A stretch of 64,000 bases of DNA from CAVQGM01 sp963712065 (GTDB taxonomy: Bacteria; Actinomycetota; Acidimicrobiia; Acidimicrobiales; Acidimicrobilacustridaceae). The stretch lies in assembly GCA_963712065.1 (NCBI GenBank), contig CAVQGM010000002.1, positions 1,488,001-1,552,000 on the forward strand, written 5' to 3'. Below, piece after piece: positions 1-8,523 of the stretch; position 1 is the stretch's first letter; each line of letters starts with the position of its first letter. The notes under the pieces are model-generated. The model was not told the DNA's origin. It was given only the letters and a program-made list of their open reading frames with translations, and searched no databases. Both the position numbers and the translations under genes were made by a program.

Positions 1-792
1 GACCCCACCTACGGCGGCGAGGTCGACGACCTCGCGCCGACCTCGGTGGTTCGCATCGAACGGACCCTGTTCGACGAGACCACCGTGGGGGAGGCGCCCG
101 ATCTCGTGTGCCTCCGTCACGTGCTCGAGCACCTCGACGAACCGGTCGGCGCCCTGCAGGCCATCCACCGGGCGACGACTGCCAACCCGGCCTGCGTGCT
201 GTACGTGGAGGTGCCCGACGCCCGGTTCACGTTCACCGAGCCGGGCCTGTGGGACATCATCTACCAGCATTGCAGCTACTTCACCCCGGTCGCGCTGCGC
301 GACGTGCTCGGCCGGGCCGGGTTCGGCGCCGTGTCCGTGCACGGGGCGTTCGGCGGGCAGTTCCTCGGGGCCGAGGCCCGCACCGGCGACGGGCACGGCC
401 CCCCCGGGTCGGCGACCGGGCCGTCCGAGCGGGAGGCGACGATCGCCGCCCTGCGGCGGTTCACGTCCCTGCACCGCGGCGTGGTCGAGGGCTGGCACGA
501 CCGCCTGTCGGCGTGGGCGGCCGAGGGCCGCCAGGTGGCGCTGTGGGGGGCGGGGGCGAAGGGCGTGACGTTCCTCAACCTCGTGGCCGGCGACGGCGTG
601 GCCACGGTGATCGACGTCAACCCCCGCAAGCACGGCCGACACCTCGCCGGGACCGGCCACCGGGTCGACCCACCGGAGGTCGTCCGCGAGGCACGTCCCG
701 ACGTGGTCATCGTGATGAACGCGCTCTACGAGCGAGAGATCGCCGACGCCCTGCGCGAGCTCGGCCAGGACCCGGCGGTGGTCCCCGTCTGA
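1..792 (+). CDS. SAM-dependent methyltransferase, C-terminal part (5' end cut by window)
   Basis: The frame is open from the first base (it reads D-P-T-Y-G-G-E), so the gene starts upstream. The visible N-terminal portion carries the end of a class I methyltransferase fold: 'LVCLRHVLEHL' is the usual acidic/VLEH motif after the fourth strand. The last 100 or so residues contain 'ALWGAGAKGVTFLNL', typical of the C-terminal domain of the sugar C-methyltransferase family (Methyltransf_13/14 architecture, as in TylCIII and related deoxysugar enzymes). By family the likely substrate is a nucleotide-linked sugar or another small metabolite; this copy gives no direct evidence of substrate. It converges on the sugar transferase gene 5 bp downstream, at the edge of the polysaccharide region, which fits a role in decorating a glycan precursor. 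Confidence 0.75.
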   Translation, partial: DPTYGGEVDDLAPTSVVRIERTLFDETTVGEAPDLVCLRHVLEHLDEPVGALQAIHRATTANPACVLYVEVPDARFTFTEPGLWDIIYQHCSYFTPVALRDVLGRAGFGAVSVHGAFGGQFLGAEARTGDGHGPPGSATGPSEREATIAALRRFTSLHRGVVEGWHDRLSAWAAEGRQVALWGAGAKGVTFLNLVAGDGVATVIDVNPRKHGRHLAGTGHRVDPPEVVREARPDVVIVMNALYEREIADALRELGQDPAVVPV

Positions 793-797
793 GCGGG

Positions 798-2330
798 TCA
801 GACCGCCACGGCGGACGCGCGGCGCCGGCCGAAGCGGAAGCCGGCCCGCAGGCACCGGGCGACGACGTGCTGGACGGTGAGGATGAGGATGATCAGGTCG
901 AGGCTCAGCGTCCAGTTCTCGATGTAGAACAGGTCGAGCCGGCGGTAGGCGGTGAACGAGGGGTTGTCGCGGGCCTCGACCTGCCACAGCCCGGTGATCC
1001 CCGGGCGCACCCGGTTGCGCTCGAGCAGCTCCTCGTCGAACTCCTCGACCTCGCTCGGCAGGGCCGGTCGGGGGCCCACGAGGGCCATGTCGCCCCAGAT
1101 GACGTTCAGCAGCTGCGGGAGCTCGTCGATGCTGGACGCCCGCAGGAATCGGCCGACCTTGGTCACCCGGGGGTCGTCGGCCGCCTTGAAGAGCGGACCC
1201 GAGCGGGCGTTCTCGCTTCCCGCCACGGGCGGGATCCGGTCGGCGTCGACGACCATGGTGCGCAGCTTGAGGAAGCCGAACAGCCGGCCGTCGCGACCGA
1301 CCCGCGGCTGCCAGTAGAACACCGGTCCGCCGTCGTGCAGCTTGATGGCCAGCGCCGCCAGCAGCAGCACCGGGGCCGTGAGCACGAGGGCGATCGGTGC
1401 CACGACCAGGTCGAGGGCCCGCTTGGCGACCAGCTGGTAGGGCCGCAGGCTCACCTCTTCGAGGTAGAAGAGCGGCTCGTGGGCGATGGCCACCGGTCGG
1501 AGCCGCCGGTGGTCGATGCCCCACATGCCCCCCGAGAGGTGCACGTGCACCTTGGCGGCGGCGAGGCCGCGCACGACCGTGCGGCGCGCCGGATCGTGCA
1601 GCCACTCGGACGTCGCGAACACCCCGTTGGCGCCGACCTCGGCGAGGGCGCCGGGCACGTCGGTGGTCTCGCCCAGCCAGGGCAGCGCCGGTGCCGGCTC
1701 GGCCGGGACCGGGCCGACGAGCCCGACGATGCGGTAGCCGAGCTCGGGGTGGTCACCGATGAGCGACGCCAGCGCCACCGCCTCGGGCCCGGTGCCGAGG
1801 ATGACCGTCGACCGGCAGTAGTGGCCCTCGCGCCGCCGGGACCGCACCCAGTCGTCGAACGCGCTCCTGCCCACGACGAGCAGCAACAGGACCGCCACCC
1901 CGAAGACGAGCGCCTCGGCGACCCGGAGCGGGTCGTCGAAGGTCGCGTAGCCGAGGTACAGGGCCAGCGAGCTGATGATCGCCACCGGCACCAGCCGGGC
2001 CAGCTCACGGGCCCGGACGCTCGCCACCCGGGACTTGTAGAGCCCGGCCATGGCCAGGGCCAGGATGGTGACGGCGACCACCGAGAGGTCGACGATCAGG
2101 TTCCGACCGCCCGCCAGCCCGTGCCCGACCGTGGCCAGGACGACCGCCACCGAGGTGGCGACGACGTCGATGACCACGAGCACGCTGCGCAGCCGCACCG
2201 GTGGACGCTCGGCCTTTGCGTCCGTCTCCACCGCCGCCGGGATCGCGACCTCCAGCTCACCCTGGGTGATGACGTCACCTTGCGTGGTCTCGCCGTCGCT
2301 GAAGAGTGAAGATTCCGTCCAGAGCGCCAC
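798..2330 (-). CDS. Polyprenyl-phosphate sugar-1-phosphate transferase (initiating glycosyltransferase)
   Basis: A 510-residue protein with the full WbaP/Cps2E architecture: four to five N-terminal membrane helices (about 45-150), a Rossmann-like middle domain (about 150-290) and a C-terminal bacterial sugar transferase domain. Key motifs are 'KRALDLVVAP', 'KLRTM', 'SIDELPQLLNV' and 'LVGPRPALP'. The family moves a sugar-1-phosphate from a UDP-sugar to undecaprenyl phosphate, the first step of exopolysaccharide or O-antigen-like repeat synthesis. The start is uncertain. The GTG at 2330 has no good ribosome site, but an ATG at 2382 follows a strong AGGGAGG; reaching the main frame from that ATG needs removal of one base, the same defect seen elsewhere in this window. 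It belongs functionally with the glycan genes at 10229-34789. Confidence 0.88.
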   Translation of the reverse strand: MALWTESSLFSDGETTQGDVITQGELEVAIPAAVETDAKAERPPVRLRSVLVVIDVVATSVAVVLATVGHGLAGGRNLIVDLSVVAVTILALAMAGLYKSRVASVRARELARLVPVAIISSLALYLGYATFDDPLRVAEALVFGVAVLLLLVVGRSAFDDWVRSRRREGHYCRSTVILGTGPEAVALASLIGDHPELGYRIVGLVGPVPAEPAPALPWLGETTDVPGALAEVGANGVFATSEWLHDPARRTVVRGLAAAKVHVHLSGGMWGIDHRRLRPVAIAHEPLFYLEEVSLRPYQLVAKRALDLVVAPIALVLTAPVLLLAALAIKLHDGGPVFYWQPRVGRDGRLFGFLKLRTMVVDADRIPPVAGSENARSGPLFKAADDPRVTKVGRFLRASSIDELPQLLNVIWGDMALVGPRPALPSEVEEFDEELLERNRVRPGITGLWQVEARDNPSFTAYRRLDLFYIENWTLSLDLIILILTVQHVVARCLRAGFRFGRRRASAVAV

Positions 2331-2379
2331 GTCTCGCCCGCCTGCCCCTCGCCTACCGCTCGCCTCGACCTGGGGTGCC

Positions 2380-2394
2380 CATGATGAACCTCCC
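2380..2394 (-). promoter_or_regulatory. Strong ribosome-binding site and ATG upstream of the sugar transferase
   Basis: On the minus strand AGGGAGG lies about six bases before an ATG at 2382. As sequenced, that ATG opens a frame of only nine codons ending in TAG. Dropping one base within it joins the 510-residue reading frame, giving a 527-residue protein. It is either the real start masked by an indel or a short leader peptide. Confidence 0.4.
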
Positions 2395-2486
2395 TGTGGC
2401 CCCGCCGAACACTAACAGTGGTTTGCCGTGCGGTCCACGGGTGATCGACGGTCAGATGACCGTAACGCGCTCAACGAGGACCACCC

Positions 2487-3029
2487 TCAGCGCGTGCGGA
2501 CCACGATGGTGCCGGCGGCGAGGTCGTGCAGGCCCCGCAGCAGCGGGTTCGACGTCGCCACCAGGTAGCAGACCACCCAGCCGGGCAGCACGATGAACAC
2601 GTTGCCGCTGATGAACAACAGCGGGGCCACCGCCAGCGTGGCCGGCAGCAGGGCCCGGAGGGCCGCCTGGTCGAGGTGGGGCTTGCGGCCGTCGGTGTAG
2701 CGGGCGACCCGGTGCCCGAACAGCCACTGCGACAGGGTCTGGCCCTTCCAGGCGACGGCCGGCACGACGTAGACCAGCCACAGCAGCACCGGCACGGCCG
2801 GCAGCCACCGCGGGAGCGCATCCCACACCTCGTCGGGCCCGGCGTCGGGCGGGAGGTCCACGGCGGCAAGGACGAGCACGAACACCACCAGGCTCGGCGC
2901 CAGCACGATGAGCAGGTCGAGGATCCAGGCCACGGCCCGCTCGGGCACCGAGGCGAGCGAGTTGGCGCCCGTCTTCGGGAAGTCGTCGACCGTCGGGATG
3001 CGGGGCTCGGGAGCGGGCTCGTTCACCAC
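2487..3029 (-). CDS. RDD family membrane protein
   Basis: A 180-residue protein with the RDD signature: 'RAVAWILDLLIVLAPSL' carries the first R and D, then two more hydrophobic segments and 'LLRGLHDLAAGTIVV' near the end, where the family has its H-D motif. Three or four transmembrane helices are visible. RDD proteins are small integral membrane proteins of mostly unknown role; some have been linked to ion transport. The start is one of two adjacent GTG codons behind a GGGGTGA, 7 bp after the stop of the LpdA-like gene, so the two are probably co-transcribed. Nothing in the sequence says what it transports, if anything. Confidence 0.8.
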   Translation of the reverse strand: MVNEPAPEPRIPTVDDFPKTGANSLASVPERAVAWILDLLIVLAPSLVVFVLVLAAVDLPPDAGPDEVWDALPRWLPAVPVLLWLVYVVPAVAWKGQTLSQWLFGHRVARYTDGRKPHLDQAALRALLPATLAVAPLLFISGNVFIVLPGWVVCYLVATSNPLLRGLHDLAAGTIVVRTR

Positions 3030-3036
3030 GTCACCC

Positions 3037-4395
3037 CTACTCGGCGGCGTCGGAGAGGGCTTCGGCCAGGGACGGGTGCACGAGCAGGCTCTCGACGATG
3101 TCGGTGACGCGGAGCCCGGCGGTGACGGCCAACGCCAGCACCGAGATGAGCTCGGCGGCGTGCCGGCCGACGATCGAGCCCCCGAGGACCACCCCGGTGG
3201 CGGGGTCGGACACGATCTTCACGAACCCGCGGGGGTCGTTCTCGATGAGGGCCTTGGCGTTGGCCGAGAACGGCACCTTGGTGACCCGGATCTTGCGGCC
3301 CTCGGCGAAGGCGTCGGCCTCGGCCAGACCCACGTCGGCGATCTCGGGCACGGTGAAGATGGCCGACGCCGCCTTGTCGTAGTCGAGATGACGGTGCGGT
3401 CCGACGTGCAGGCCCATGGCGTGCTCGGCCACCTTGCGGCCCTGCATGGCGGCGACCGACGACAGCGGGAGCTTCCCCGACAGGTCGCCGGCGGCGTAGA
3501 TGTGGGGCACCGACGACTGGCAGTTGTGGTTCACGACCACGTAGCCGCCGTCGGCCTCGACGCCGGCCTCGTCGAGGCCGAGGCCCTCGGAGTTGGGCAG
3601 CGAGCCGATGGCGAGCAGGGCATGGGAGCCGGTGGCGGCTCGGCCGTCGTCGCAGGTGACGGTGACCTCGTCGCCCGCCACCTCCATGCCGGTGGCCCGG
3701 GCCCCCTTCAGCAGGCGCACCCCGCGGGCGAGGAAGTCCTCCTCGAGGGCGGCGGCCACCTCGGCGTCCTTCCGGGGCAGCACCTGTTGGCGGCTCACGA
3801 CCAGCACGACCTCGGACCCGAACGACGAGAACATGTGCACGAACTCGACGCCGGTGACACCGGACCCGATGACGACCAGCCGCTCGGGGATCTCCGGCGG
3901 CGGGTAGGCGTCGCGGGTGGTGAGCACGCGGTGGCCGTCGACCGGAGCCCAGTCGGGAACGCGGGGGCGGCTGCCGGTCGAGAGCAGGATCACGTCGGCG
4001 TCGAGCTCGAGCAGCCCGTCGGCGGTGTCGACGACCACCTCGTGGGGGCCCTTCAGCCGGGCCGTGCCCGGCACCAGGTGCACGCCCTGGCTCTCGAGCA
4101 GGCCGCTGACCGAGGTGCGCAGGCGGTCCTCGATGCGCTGGATGCGCAGCCGGAGGGCCTCGAAGTCGAGGGTGGCCGACACGTCGGACAGGCCCATGCC
4201 CTTCGCCTCGTTGATCATGCGGAGCGCGCCGCCGGTGGCGATCATCGCCTTGGAGGGGATGCAGTCCCACAGGTGGGCGGCGCCGCCCACGATGTCCTTT
4301 TCGATCAACGTGACCTCGGCGCCGAGGCGGGCCGCGTAGGTGGCGGCCTGGTTGCCCGCAGGGCCACCGCCGATGACCACGAAGCGCTTCGCCAT
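3037..4395 (-). CDS. LpdA-like NAD(P)H-quinone dehydrogenase (flavoprotein disulfide reductase family)
   Basis: A 452-residue two-dinucleotide-fold flavoprotein: FAD motif 'IGGGPAGNQAA' at the N-terminus, a second GxGxxG ('IGSGVTGVEF') about residue 180, and the FAD-binding 'IYAAGDLSG' about residue 305. It lacks the first cysteine of the usual redox pair: the segment reads 'GGAAHLWDCIPSK' where dithiol enzymes have GGTCxxxGCIPSK. That is the hallmark of mycobacterial Rv3303c (LpdA), a NAD(P)H:quinone reductase and not a dihydrolipoyl dehydrogenase. A true Lpd is encoded at 52603-54012, which supports a different role here. The ATG at 4395 follows a TAGCCT -10 box by seven bases, suggesting a leaderless message. 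Confidence 0.85.
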   Translation of the reverse strand: MAKRFVVIGGGPAGNQAATYAARLGAEVTLIEKDIVGGAAHLWDCIPSKAMIATGGALRMINEAKGMGLSDVSATLDFEALRLRIQRIEDRLRTSVSGLLESQGVHLVPGTARLKGPHEVVVDTADGLLELDADVILLSTGSRPRVPDWAPVDGHRVLTTRDAYPPPEIPERLVVIGSGVTGVEFVHMFSSFGSEVVLVVSRQQVLPRKDAEVAAALEEDFLARGVRLLKGARATGMEVAGDEVTVTCDDGRAATGSHALLAIGSLPNSEGLGLDEAGVEADGGYVVVNHNCQSSVPHIYAAGDLSGKLPLSSVAAMQGRKVAEHAMGLHVGPHRHLDYDKAASAIFTVPEIADVGLAEADAFAEGRKIRVTKVPFSANAKALIENDPRGFVKIVSDPATGVVLGGSIVGRHAAELISVLALAVTAGLRVTDIVESLLVHPSLAEALSDAAE

Positions 4396-4400
4396 GGCCG

Positions 4401-5192
4401 TCAGGCTACCGGCGAGCGGGCGAGCCGGCGGAGGCGCTGATCGGGGGTGAACAGCCGTCGGGTGAGGCCGAGGCCGATCACCGTCACGCTCGTGGCCACC
4501 GATCCGAGGATGAGGTACATGATCGCCAGCTGCACCAGCACGGCATCGAAGGCGTCCACGCCGGCGAGGATGAGGCCGGTCATGGCGCCGGGCAGGAACA
4601 CCAGGCCCACCGCCTTGGTCGACTCGATCTGCGGGATCAGCGCGGTGCGCAGCGCGTCGCGCACGTAGGGCCGCGACGCCTCGGGCCAGGCGTGGCCGAG
4701 CGCGAGCCGGGCCTCGACCTCGGCCCGCTTGTCACCCAACTCCCCCACCACCCGCCGTGACGCCACGATGGTGGCCGTCATCGAGTTGCCGATCATCATC
4801 CCGGCGAGGGGCACCACGGTGCGGCCCTCGACGGGGAAGATGCCGAGCCCGAAGATCACGCCCAGGCTGACGACCGCGACCGCGGTGGTGGCGGCCAGCG
4901 CGAGGGGGAACGCCGCCGGCACCTCGGGGGCACGACGCCGAACCGTGAAGGCGGCGAAGACGACCATCAGCGCCACCCAGACGAAGGCCCACACCACCGG
5001 CGCGTCGGGGTCGAGCACGAGCTTGAGCGCCCAACCCACCAGCACGAGCTGCACCCCGGCCCGCGCCGACGCCCACAGGATGGGGCCCTCGAGCCGCAGG
5101 CCCTGGGCGAAGCTCAGCCCCACGGCCACCACCACGAGCAGCAGCGACGCCGCCAGGCCGAGCACGCCGATGTCGGTGTCGGGCACGGTCAC
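4401..5192 (-). CDS. fetB: FetB/UPF0014-type ABC transporter permease
   Basis: A 263-residue polytopic membrane protein with about six to seven helices and the UPF0014 signatures 'AGMMIGNSMTATIVASRRV' and 'FLPGAMTGLILAGVDAFDA'. E. coli FetB forms an ABC complex with FetA that exports iron; plant relatives act in aluminium tolerance. The frame stays open upstream, but the conserved part begins at the GTG at 5192. That GTG overlaps the stop of the ATPase gene by four bases (GTGA), the standard coupling in this window. The substrate here is inferred from family only. Confidence 0.85.
   Translation of the reverse strand: MTVPDTDIGVLGLAASLLLVVVAVGLSFAQGLRLEGPILWASARAGVQLVLVGWALKLVLDPDAPVVWAFVWVALMVVFAAFTVRRRAPEVPAAFPLALAATTAVAVVSLGVIFGLGIFPVEGRTVVPLAGMMIGNSMTATIVASRRVVGELGDKRAEVEARLALGHAWPEASRPYVRDALRTALIPQIESTKAVGLVFLPGAMTGLILAGVDAFDAVLVQLAIMYLILGSVATSVTVIGLGLTRRLFTPDQRLRRLARSPVA
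4403..4408 (-). promoter_or_regulatory. -10 box TAGCCT, leaderless promoter of the LpdA-like gene
   Basis: TAGCCT ends seven bases before the ATG at 4395. It lies inside the 3' end of fetB, so this gene can be transcribed separately from the FKBP-fetAB operon. Confidence 0.55.
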
Positions 5193-5875
5193 CCCTCCTC
5201 GTCCACGGGGCCGGCCAGGAACCGGGCGGCGGTCTCGTCGTCGGCGACCCCGCCGTCGACGAGCACGACGGTGCGGTCGGCGAGCCGTCGGGCCTGGTCG
5301 AGGTCGTGGGTGACCCACACCACCGGGGTGCCGGCGTCGGCCAGGGCCCGGGCCCGGGCCTCGATCACCAGCCGGTGCTCCGGGTCGAGGGCGGAGGTCG
5401 GTTCGTCCATGAGCAGCACCTCGGGGTCGGTGAGCAGGGTGCGGGCGATGCACACCCGCTGGGCCTCGCCGCCCGACAGGTCGTCGGCGGTGCGGTCGAG
5501 GAAGGAGGGGTCGAGCCCGACCCGCTCGAGGACGGCCGCGAACCGACCGTCGGGCTGGTCGTCACCGGCGACGGCCAGGTTGTCGCGCACGGTGCCGGCG
5601 AACACGACCGGGCGCTGGAAGACCATGCCGACCCGGCGTCGGAGTCGCCGCGGATCGAGGTCGGCGACGTCGTCGCCCCCGAGCAGCACCCGACCGGAGC
5701 TCGGCACCTCGAGGCGGTTGCAGAGGCGGAGCAGCGTGGTCTTGCCCGATCCCGACGGGCCGACGAGCACGGTGACGCCGCGGTCGCCGAAGGTGGCGTC
5801 GATGTCGGTGAGGATCGGCGTCCCGTCGACGACGACGCCGACCCCCTCGAACCGGAAGCCCGAGCTCGCGCTCAG
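5189..5875 (-). CDS. fetA: FetA-type ABC transporter ATP-binding protein
   Basis: A roughly 228-residue ABC ATPase with Walker A 'GPSGSGKTTL', signature 'LSGGEAQRV', Walker B 'VLLMDEPTSALD' and switch histidine 'VTHDL'. It is the partner of the downstream UPF0014 permease. The reading frame runs far upstream through the FKBP gene, but the first 79 codons of that extension are arginine/proline-rich nonsense typical of an off-frame read. No ATG, GTG or TTG lies near the true N-terminus. A CTG at 5875, overlapping the FKBP stop as CTGA, gives exactly the family length (E. coli FetA about 225), so I take CTG as the start. Confidence 0.8.
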   Translation of the reverse strand: MSASSGFRFEGVGVVVDGTPILTDIDATFGDRGVTVLVGPSGSGKTTLLRLCNRLEVPSSGRVLLGGDDVADLDPRRLRRRVGMVFQRPVVFAGTVRDNLAVAGDDQPDGRFAAVLERVGLDPSFLDRTADDLSGGEAQRVCIARTLLTDPEVLLMDEPTSALDPEHRLVIEARARALADAGTPVVWVTHDLDQARRLADRTVVLVDGGVADDETAARFLAGPVDEEG

Positions 5876-6267
5876 CGGACCCCGACCAGGTCGACCACGA
5901 ACACGAGCGTCTCGTTGGGCCCGATCACGCCTCCGGCGCCCTGCTTGCCGTAGGCCATGGCCGGCGGGATCACGAGGCGACGACGGCCGCCGACCTTCAT
6001 GCCGGCCACCCCCTGGTCCCAACCCGGGATCACCTGGCCGGCGCCCAGCCCGAACGAGAAGGTGTCGCCGCGGTCCCACGAGGCGTCGAACTGCTTGCGG
6101 GTCGACCACGCCACGCCCACGTAGTGGACCTCGACGGTCGAGCCGGCGGTGGCCTCGTCGCCGTCGCCCTCCTCGAGGTCGTCGATCACCAGCTCGACGG
6201 GGGGCGCCTCGCCGGGCGGCACGTACACGTGGGGCTTGTCGTCGGCGGCGGAGGAGTCAGGGGCCAT
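5872..6267 (-). CDS. FKBP-type peptidyl-prolyl cis-trans isomerase
   Basis: A 131-residue cytoplasmic FKBP with a roughly 40-residue acidic N-terminal extension. The domain shows 'VEVHYVGVAWSTRKQFDASW', 'GQVIPGWDQGVAGMKVGGRR' and 'LVIPPAMAYGKQGAGGVI', ending 'LVFVVDLVGVR', which covers the aromatic pocket residues. The family isomerises X-Pro bonds during folding. It has no signal peptide. It is first in a tightly overlapping operon with fetA and fetB, an arrangement I would not have predicted; the coupling may be only transcriptional. The ATG at 6267 is seven bases after a TACGGT box. Confidence 0.9.
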   Translation of the reverse strand: MAPDSSAADDKPHVYVPPGEAPPVELVIDDLEEGDGDEATAGSTVEVHYVGVAWSTRKQFDASWDRGDTFSFGLGAGQVIPGWDQGVAGMKVGGRRRLVIPPAMAYGKQGAGGVIGPNETLVFVVDLVGVR

Positions 6268-6274
6268 GGCCGTC

Positions 6275-6280
6275 ACCGTA
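6275..6280 (-). promoter_or_regulatory. -10 box TACGGT, leaderless promoter of the FKBP-fetAB operon
   Basis: TACGGT ends seven bases before the ATG at 6267. It is divergent from the mutase promoter 87 bp away. Confidence 0.55.
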
Positions 6281-6366
6281 CCGGCTGGACGAACTCGGGC
6301 TCTGGCACGACTCTCGCCAGCCGGTTCGTGGGGGGGCTCCATTTCCGGTCGTCCCGACCCACCCCG

Positions 6367-6372
6367 TAGCCT
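6367..6372 (+). promoter_or_regulatory. -10 box TAGCCT, leaderless promoter of methylmalonyl-CoA mutase
   Basis: TAGCCT ends six bases before the GTG at 6379; there is no Shine-Dalgarno sequence between them. Confidence 0.55.
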
Positions 6373-6378
6373 GGCGAC

Positions 6379-8523
6379 GTGAGCATCGACGACTGGCGGA
6401 CGCAGGCCGAGAAGGAGCTCAAGGGGGCCGACCCCGACACCCTCGTGTGGCACACACCCGAGGGCATCGAGGTCAAGCCGCTGTTCACCGCCGCCGACCT
6501 CGACGACCTCGAGTTCGGCGGCCGGGCCACCACCGACACCCTCCCGGGCTTCGCCCCGTTCGTGCGCGGGGTGCGGTCGACCATGTACGCCAACCGGCCG
6601 TGGACGATCCGGCAGTACGCCGGCTTCTCGACCGCCGAGGAGTCGAACGCCTTCTACCGGCGCAACCTGGCCGCCGGCCAGATGGGCCTGTCGGTGGCCT
6701 TCGACCTGGCGACCCACCGGGGCTACGACAGCGACCACCCCCGCGTGGTGGGCGACGTCGGCAAGGCGGGCGTGGCCATCGACTCCGTCGAGGACATGAA
6801 GATCCTCTTCGACGGGATCCCCCTCGACAAGATGTCGGTGTCGATGACGATGAACGGCGCCGTCATCCCGACGATGGCCATGTTCATCGTCGCCGGCGAG
6901 GAGCAGGGCGTCGACCGGGCCCAGCTCGGCGGGACCATCCAGAACGACATCCTCAAGGAGTTCATGGTCCGCAACACCTACATCTACCCGCCGGGCCCGA
7001 GCATGCGGATCGTGGCCGACATCATCGAGTACACGGCGCGGCAGATGCCGCGGTTCAACTCGATCTCGATCTCCGGCTACCACATGCAGGAGGCGGGGGC
7101 GACGGCCGACCAGGAGCTGGCGTTCACCATCGCCGACGGCCTCGAGTACGTGCGGGCCGCGCTCGACAAGGGCCTCGACGTCGACGAGTTCGCCGGCCGG
7201 CTGTCGTTCTTCTTCGCCATCGGCATGAACTTCTTCATGGAGATCGCCAAGCTGCGTGCCGCCCGCCTGCTGTGGCACCGGGTGATGAGCGGGTTCGACC
7301 CGGCCAAGCCGCAGTCGCTGATGCTGCGCACCCACTGCCAGACGAGCGGCGTGTCGCTCACCGAGCAGGACCCCTACAACAACGTGGTGCGCACCGCCTT
7401 CGAGGCCATGGCCGCGGTGCTCGGCGGCACCCAGAGCCTGCACACCAACTCGTTCGACGAGGCCCTCGGCCTGCCCACCGACACCAGCGCCCGCATCGCC
7501 CGCAACACCCAGCTCATCCTCGCCGAGGAGACCGGGGTCACCCACGTGGTCGACCCGCTCGGCGGCAGCTACTACGTCGAGGCCCTCACCCACGCCCTCG
7601 CGGCCAGGGCCTGGGGCATCATCGAGGAGGTCGAGGCCCTCGGCGGCATGACCAAGGCGGTGGAGTCGGGCATGCCCAAGCTCCGCATCGAGGAGAGCGC
7701 GGCCCGCCGCCAGGCCCGCGTCGACCGGGGCGACGACGTGGTCGTCGGCGTCAACAGGTACGTGCCCGACGACGTCGAGACCGTCGACGTGCTCGACATC
7801 GACAACACCAAGGTGCGCGAGCAGCAGATCGCCCGGCTCGACCGGGTGCGGGCCGAGCGCGACGACGCCGCGGTCACCGATGCCCTTCGCCGGCTCACCG
7901 AAGGGGCCGCGGCCGACGCCAACCTGCTCGAGCTCGCCGTCGAGGCCGCCCGGGCCCGGGCGACCGTGGGCGAGATCTCCGACGCCATGGAGCAGGTGTT
8001 CGGCCGCCACCGGGCCGAGATCCGTAGCATCTCCGGTGTGTACGGCTCGGCCTACGAGGGCGACGAGGGGTTCGCCGAGGTGCAGCAGGCCATCGAGGCC
8101 TTCGCCGAGCGCGAGGGCCGCCGCCCCCGGATGCTCGTCGTCAAGATGGGCCAGGACGGCCACGACCGCGGCGCCAAGGTGATCGCCACCGCCTTCGCCG
8201 ACCTCGGCTTCGACGTCGACGTCGGCCCGCTGTTCCAGACGCCCGAGGAGGCCGCCCGCGACGCGGTCGAGAACGACGTGCACGTGGTCGGCGTGTCGAG
8301 CCAGGCCGCCGGCCACAAGACGCTCGTCCCCCAGCTCATCGACGAGCTCGACAAGGCCGGGGCCGGCGACGTGGTGGTGGTGTGCGGCGGCGTGATCCCG
8401 CCCCAGGACTACGACTTCCTGCACGACGCCGGGGTGGCCGCCGTCTTCGGGCCCGGCACCAACATCCCCGACGCCGCCCGCCAGGTGCTCGACCTGGTCG
8501 CCGCCCGCCGCCCGGCGGCGTGA
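6379..8523 (+). CDS. scpA: Methylmalonyl-CoA mutase
   Basis: A 714-residue single-chain mutase: an N-terminal TIM-barrel domain (to about residue 560) and a C-terminal cobalamin-binding domain. Diagnostic strings are 'RPWTIRQYAGFSTAEESN', 'SVAFDLATHRGYDSDHP', 'NSISISGYHMQEAGA' and the base-off cobalamin motif 'GQDGHDRGAKVIA' near residue 592, where His is the axial cobalt ligand. It interconverts (R)-methylmalonyl-CoA and succinyl-CoA with adenosylcobalamin. Length and order match the scpA/MCM alpha type; no small subunit is visible here, so it is probably homodimeric or has its partner elsewhere. The stop overlaps the start of meaB. The cobalamin adenosyltransferase needed to make its cofactor is encoded at 40209. 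Confidence 0.95.
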   Translation: MSIDDWRTQAEKELKGADPDTLVWHTPEGIEVKPLFTAADLDDLEFGGRATTDTLPGFAPFVRGVRSTMYANRPWTIRQYAGFSTAEESNAFYRRNLAAGQMGLSVAFDLATHRGYDSDHPRVVGDVGKAGVAIDSVEDMKILFDGIPLDKMSVSMTMNGAVIPTMAMFIVAGEEQGVDRAQLGGTIQNDILKEFMVRNTYIYPPGPSMRIVADIIEYTARQMPRFNSISISGYHMQEAGATADQELAFTIADGLEYVRAALDKGLDVDEFAGRLSFFFAIGMNFFMEIAKLRAARLLWHRVMSGFDPAKPQSLMLRTHCQTSGVSLTEQDPYNNVVRTAFEAMAAVLGGTQSLHTNSFDEALGLPTDTSARIARNTQLILAEETGVTHVVDPLGGSYYVEALTHALAARAWGIIEEVEALGGMTKAVESGMPKLRIEESAARRQARVDRGDDVVVGVNRYVPDDVETVDVLDIDNTKVREQQIARLDRVRAERDDAAVTDALRRLTEGAAADANLLELAVEAARARATVGEISDAMEQVFGRHRAEIRSISGVYGSAYEGDEGFAEVQQAIEAFAEREGRRPRMLVVKMGQDGHDRGAKVIATAFADLGFDVDVGPLFQTPEEAARDAVENDVHVVGVSSQAAGHKTLVPQLIDELDKAGAGDVVVVCGGVIPPQDYDFLHDAGVAAVFGPGTNIPDAARQVLDLVAARRPAA

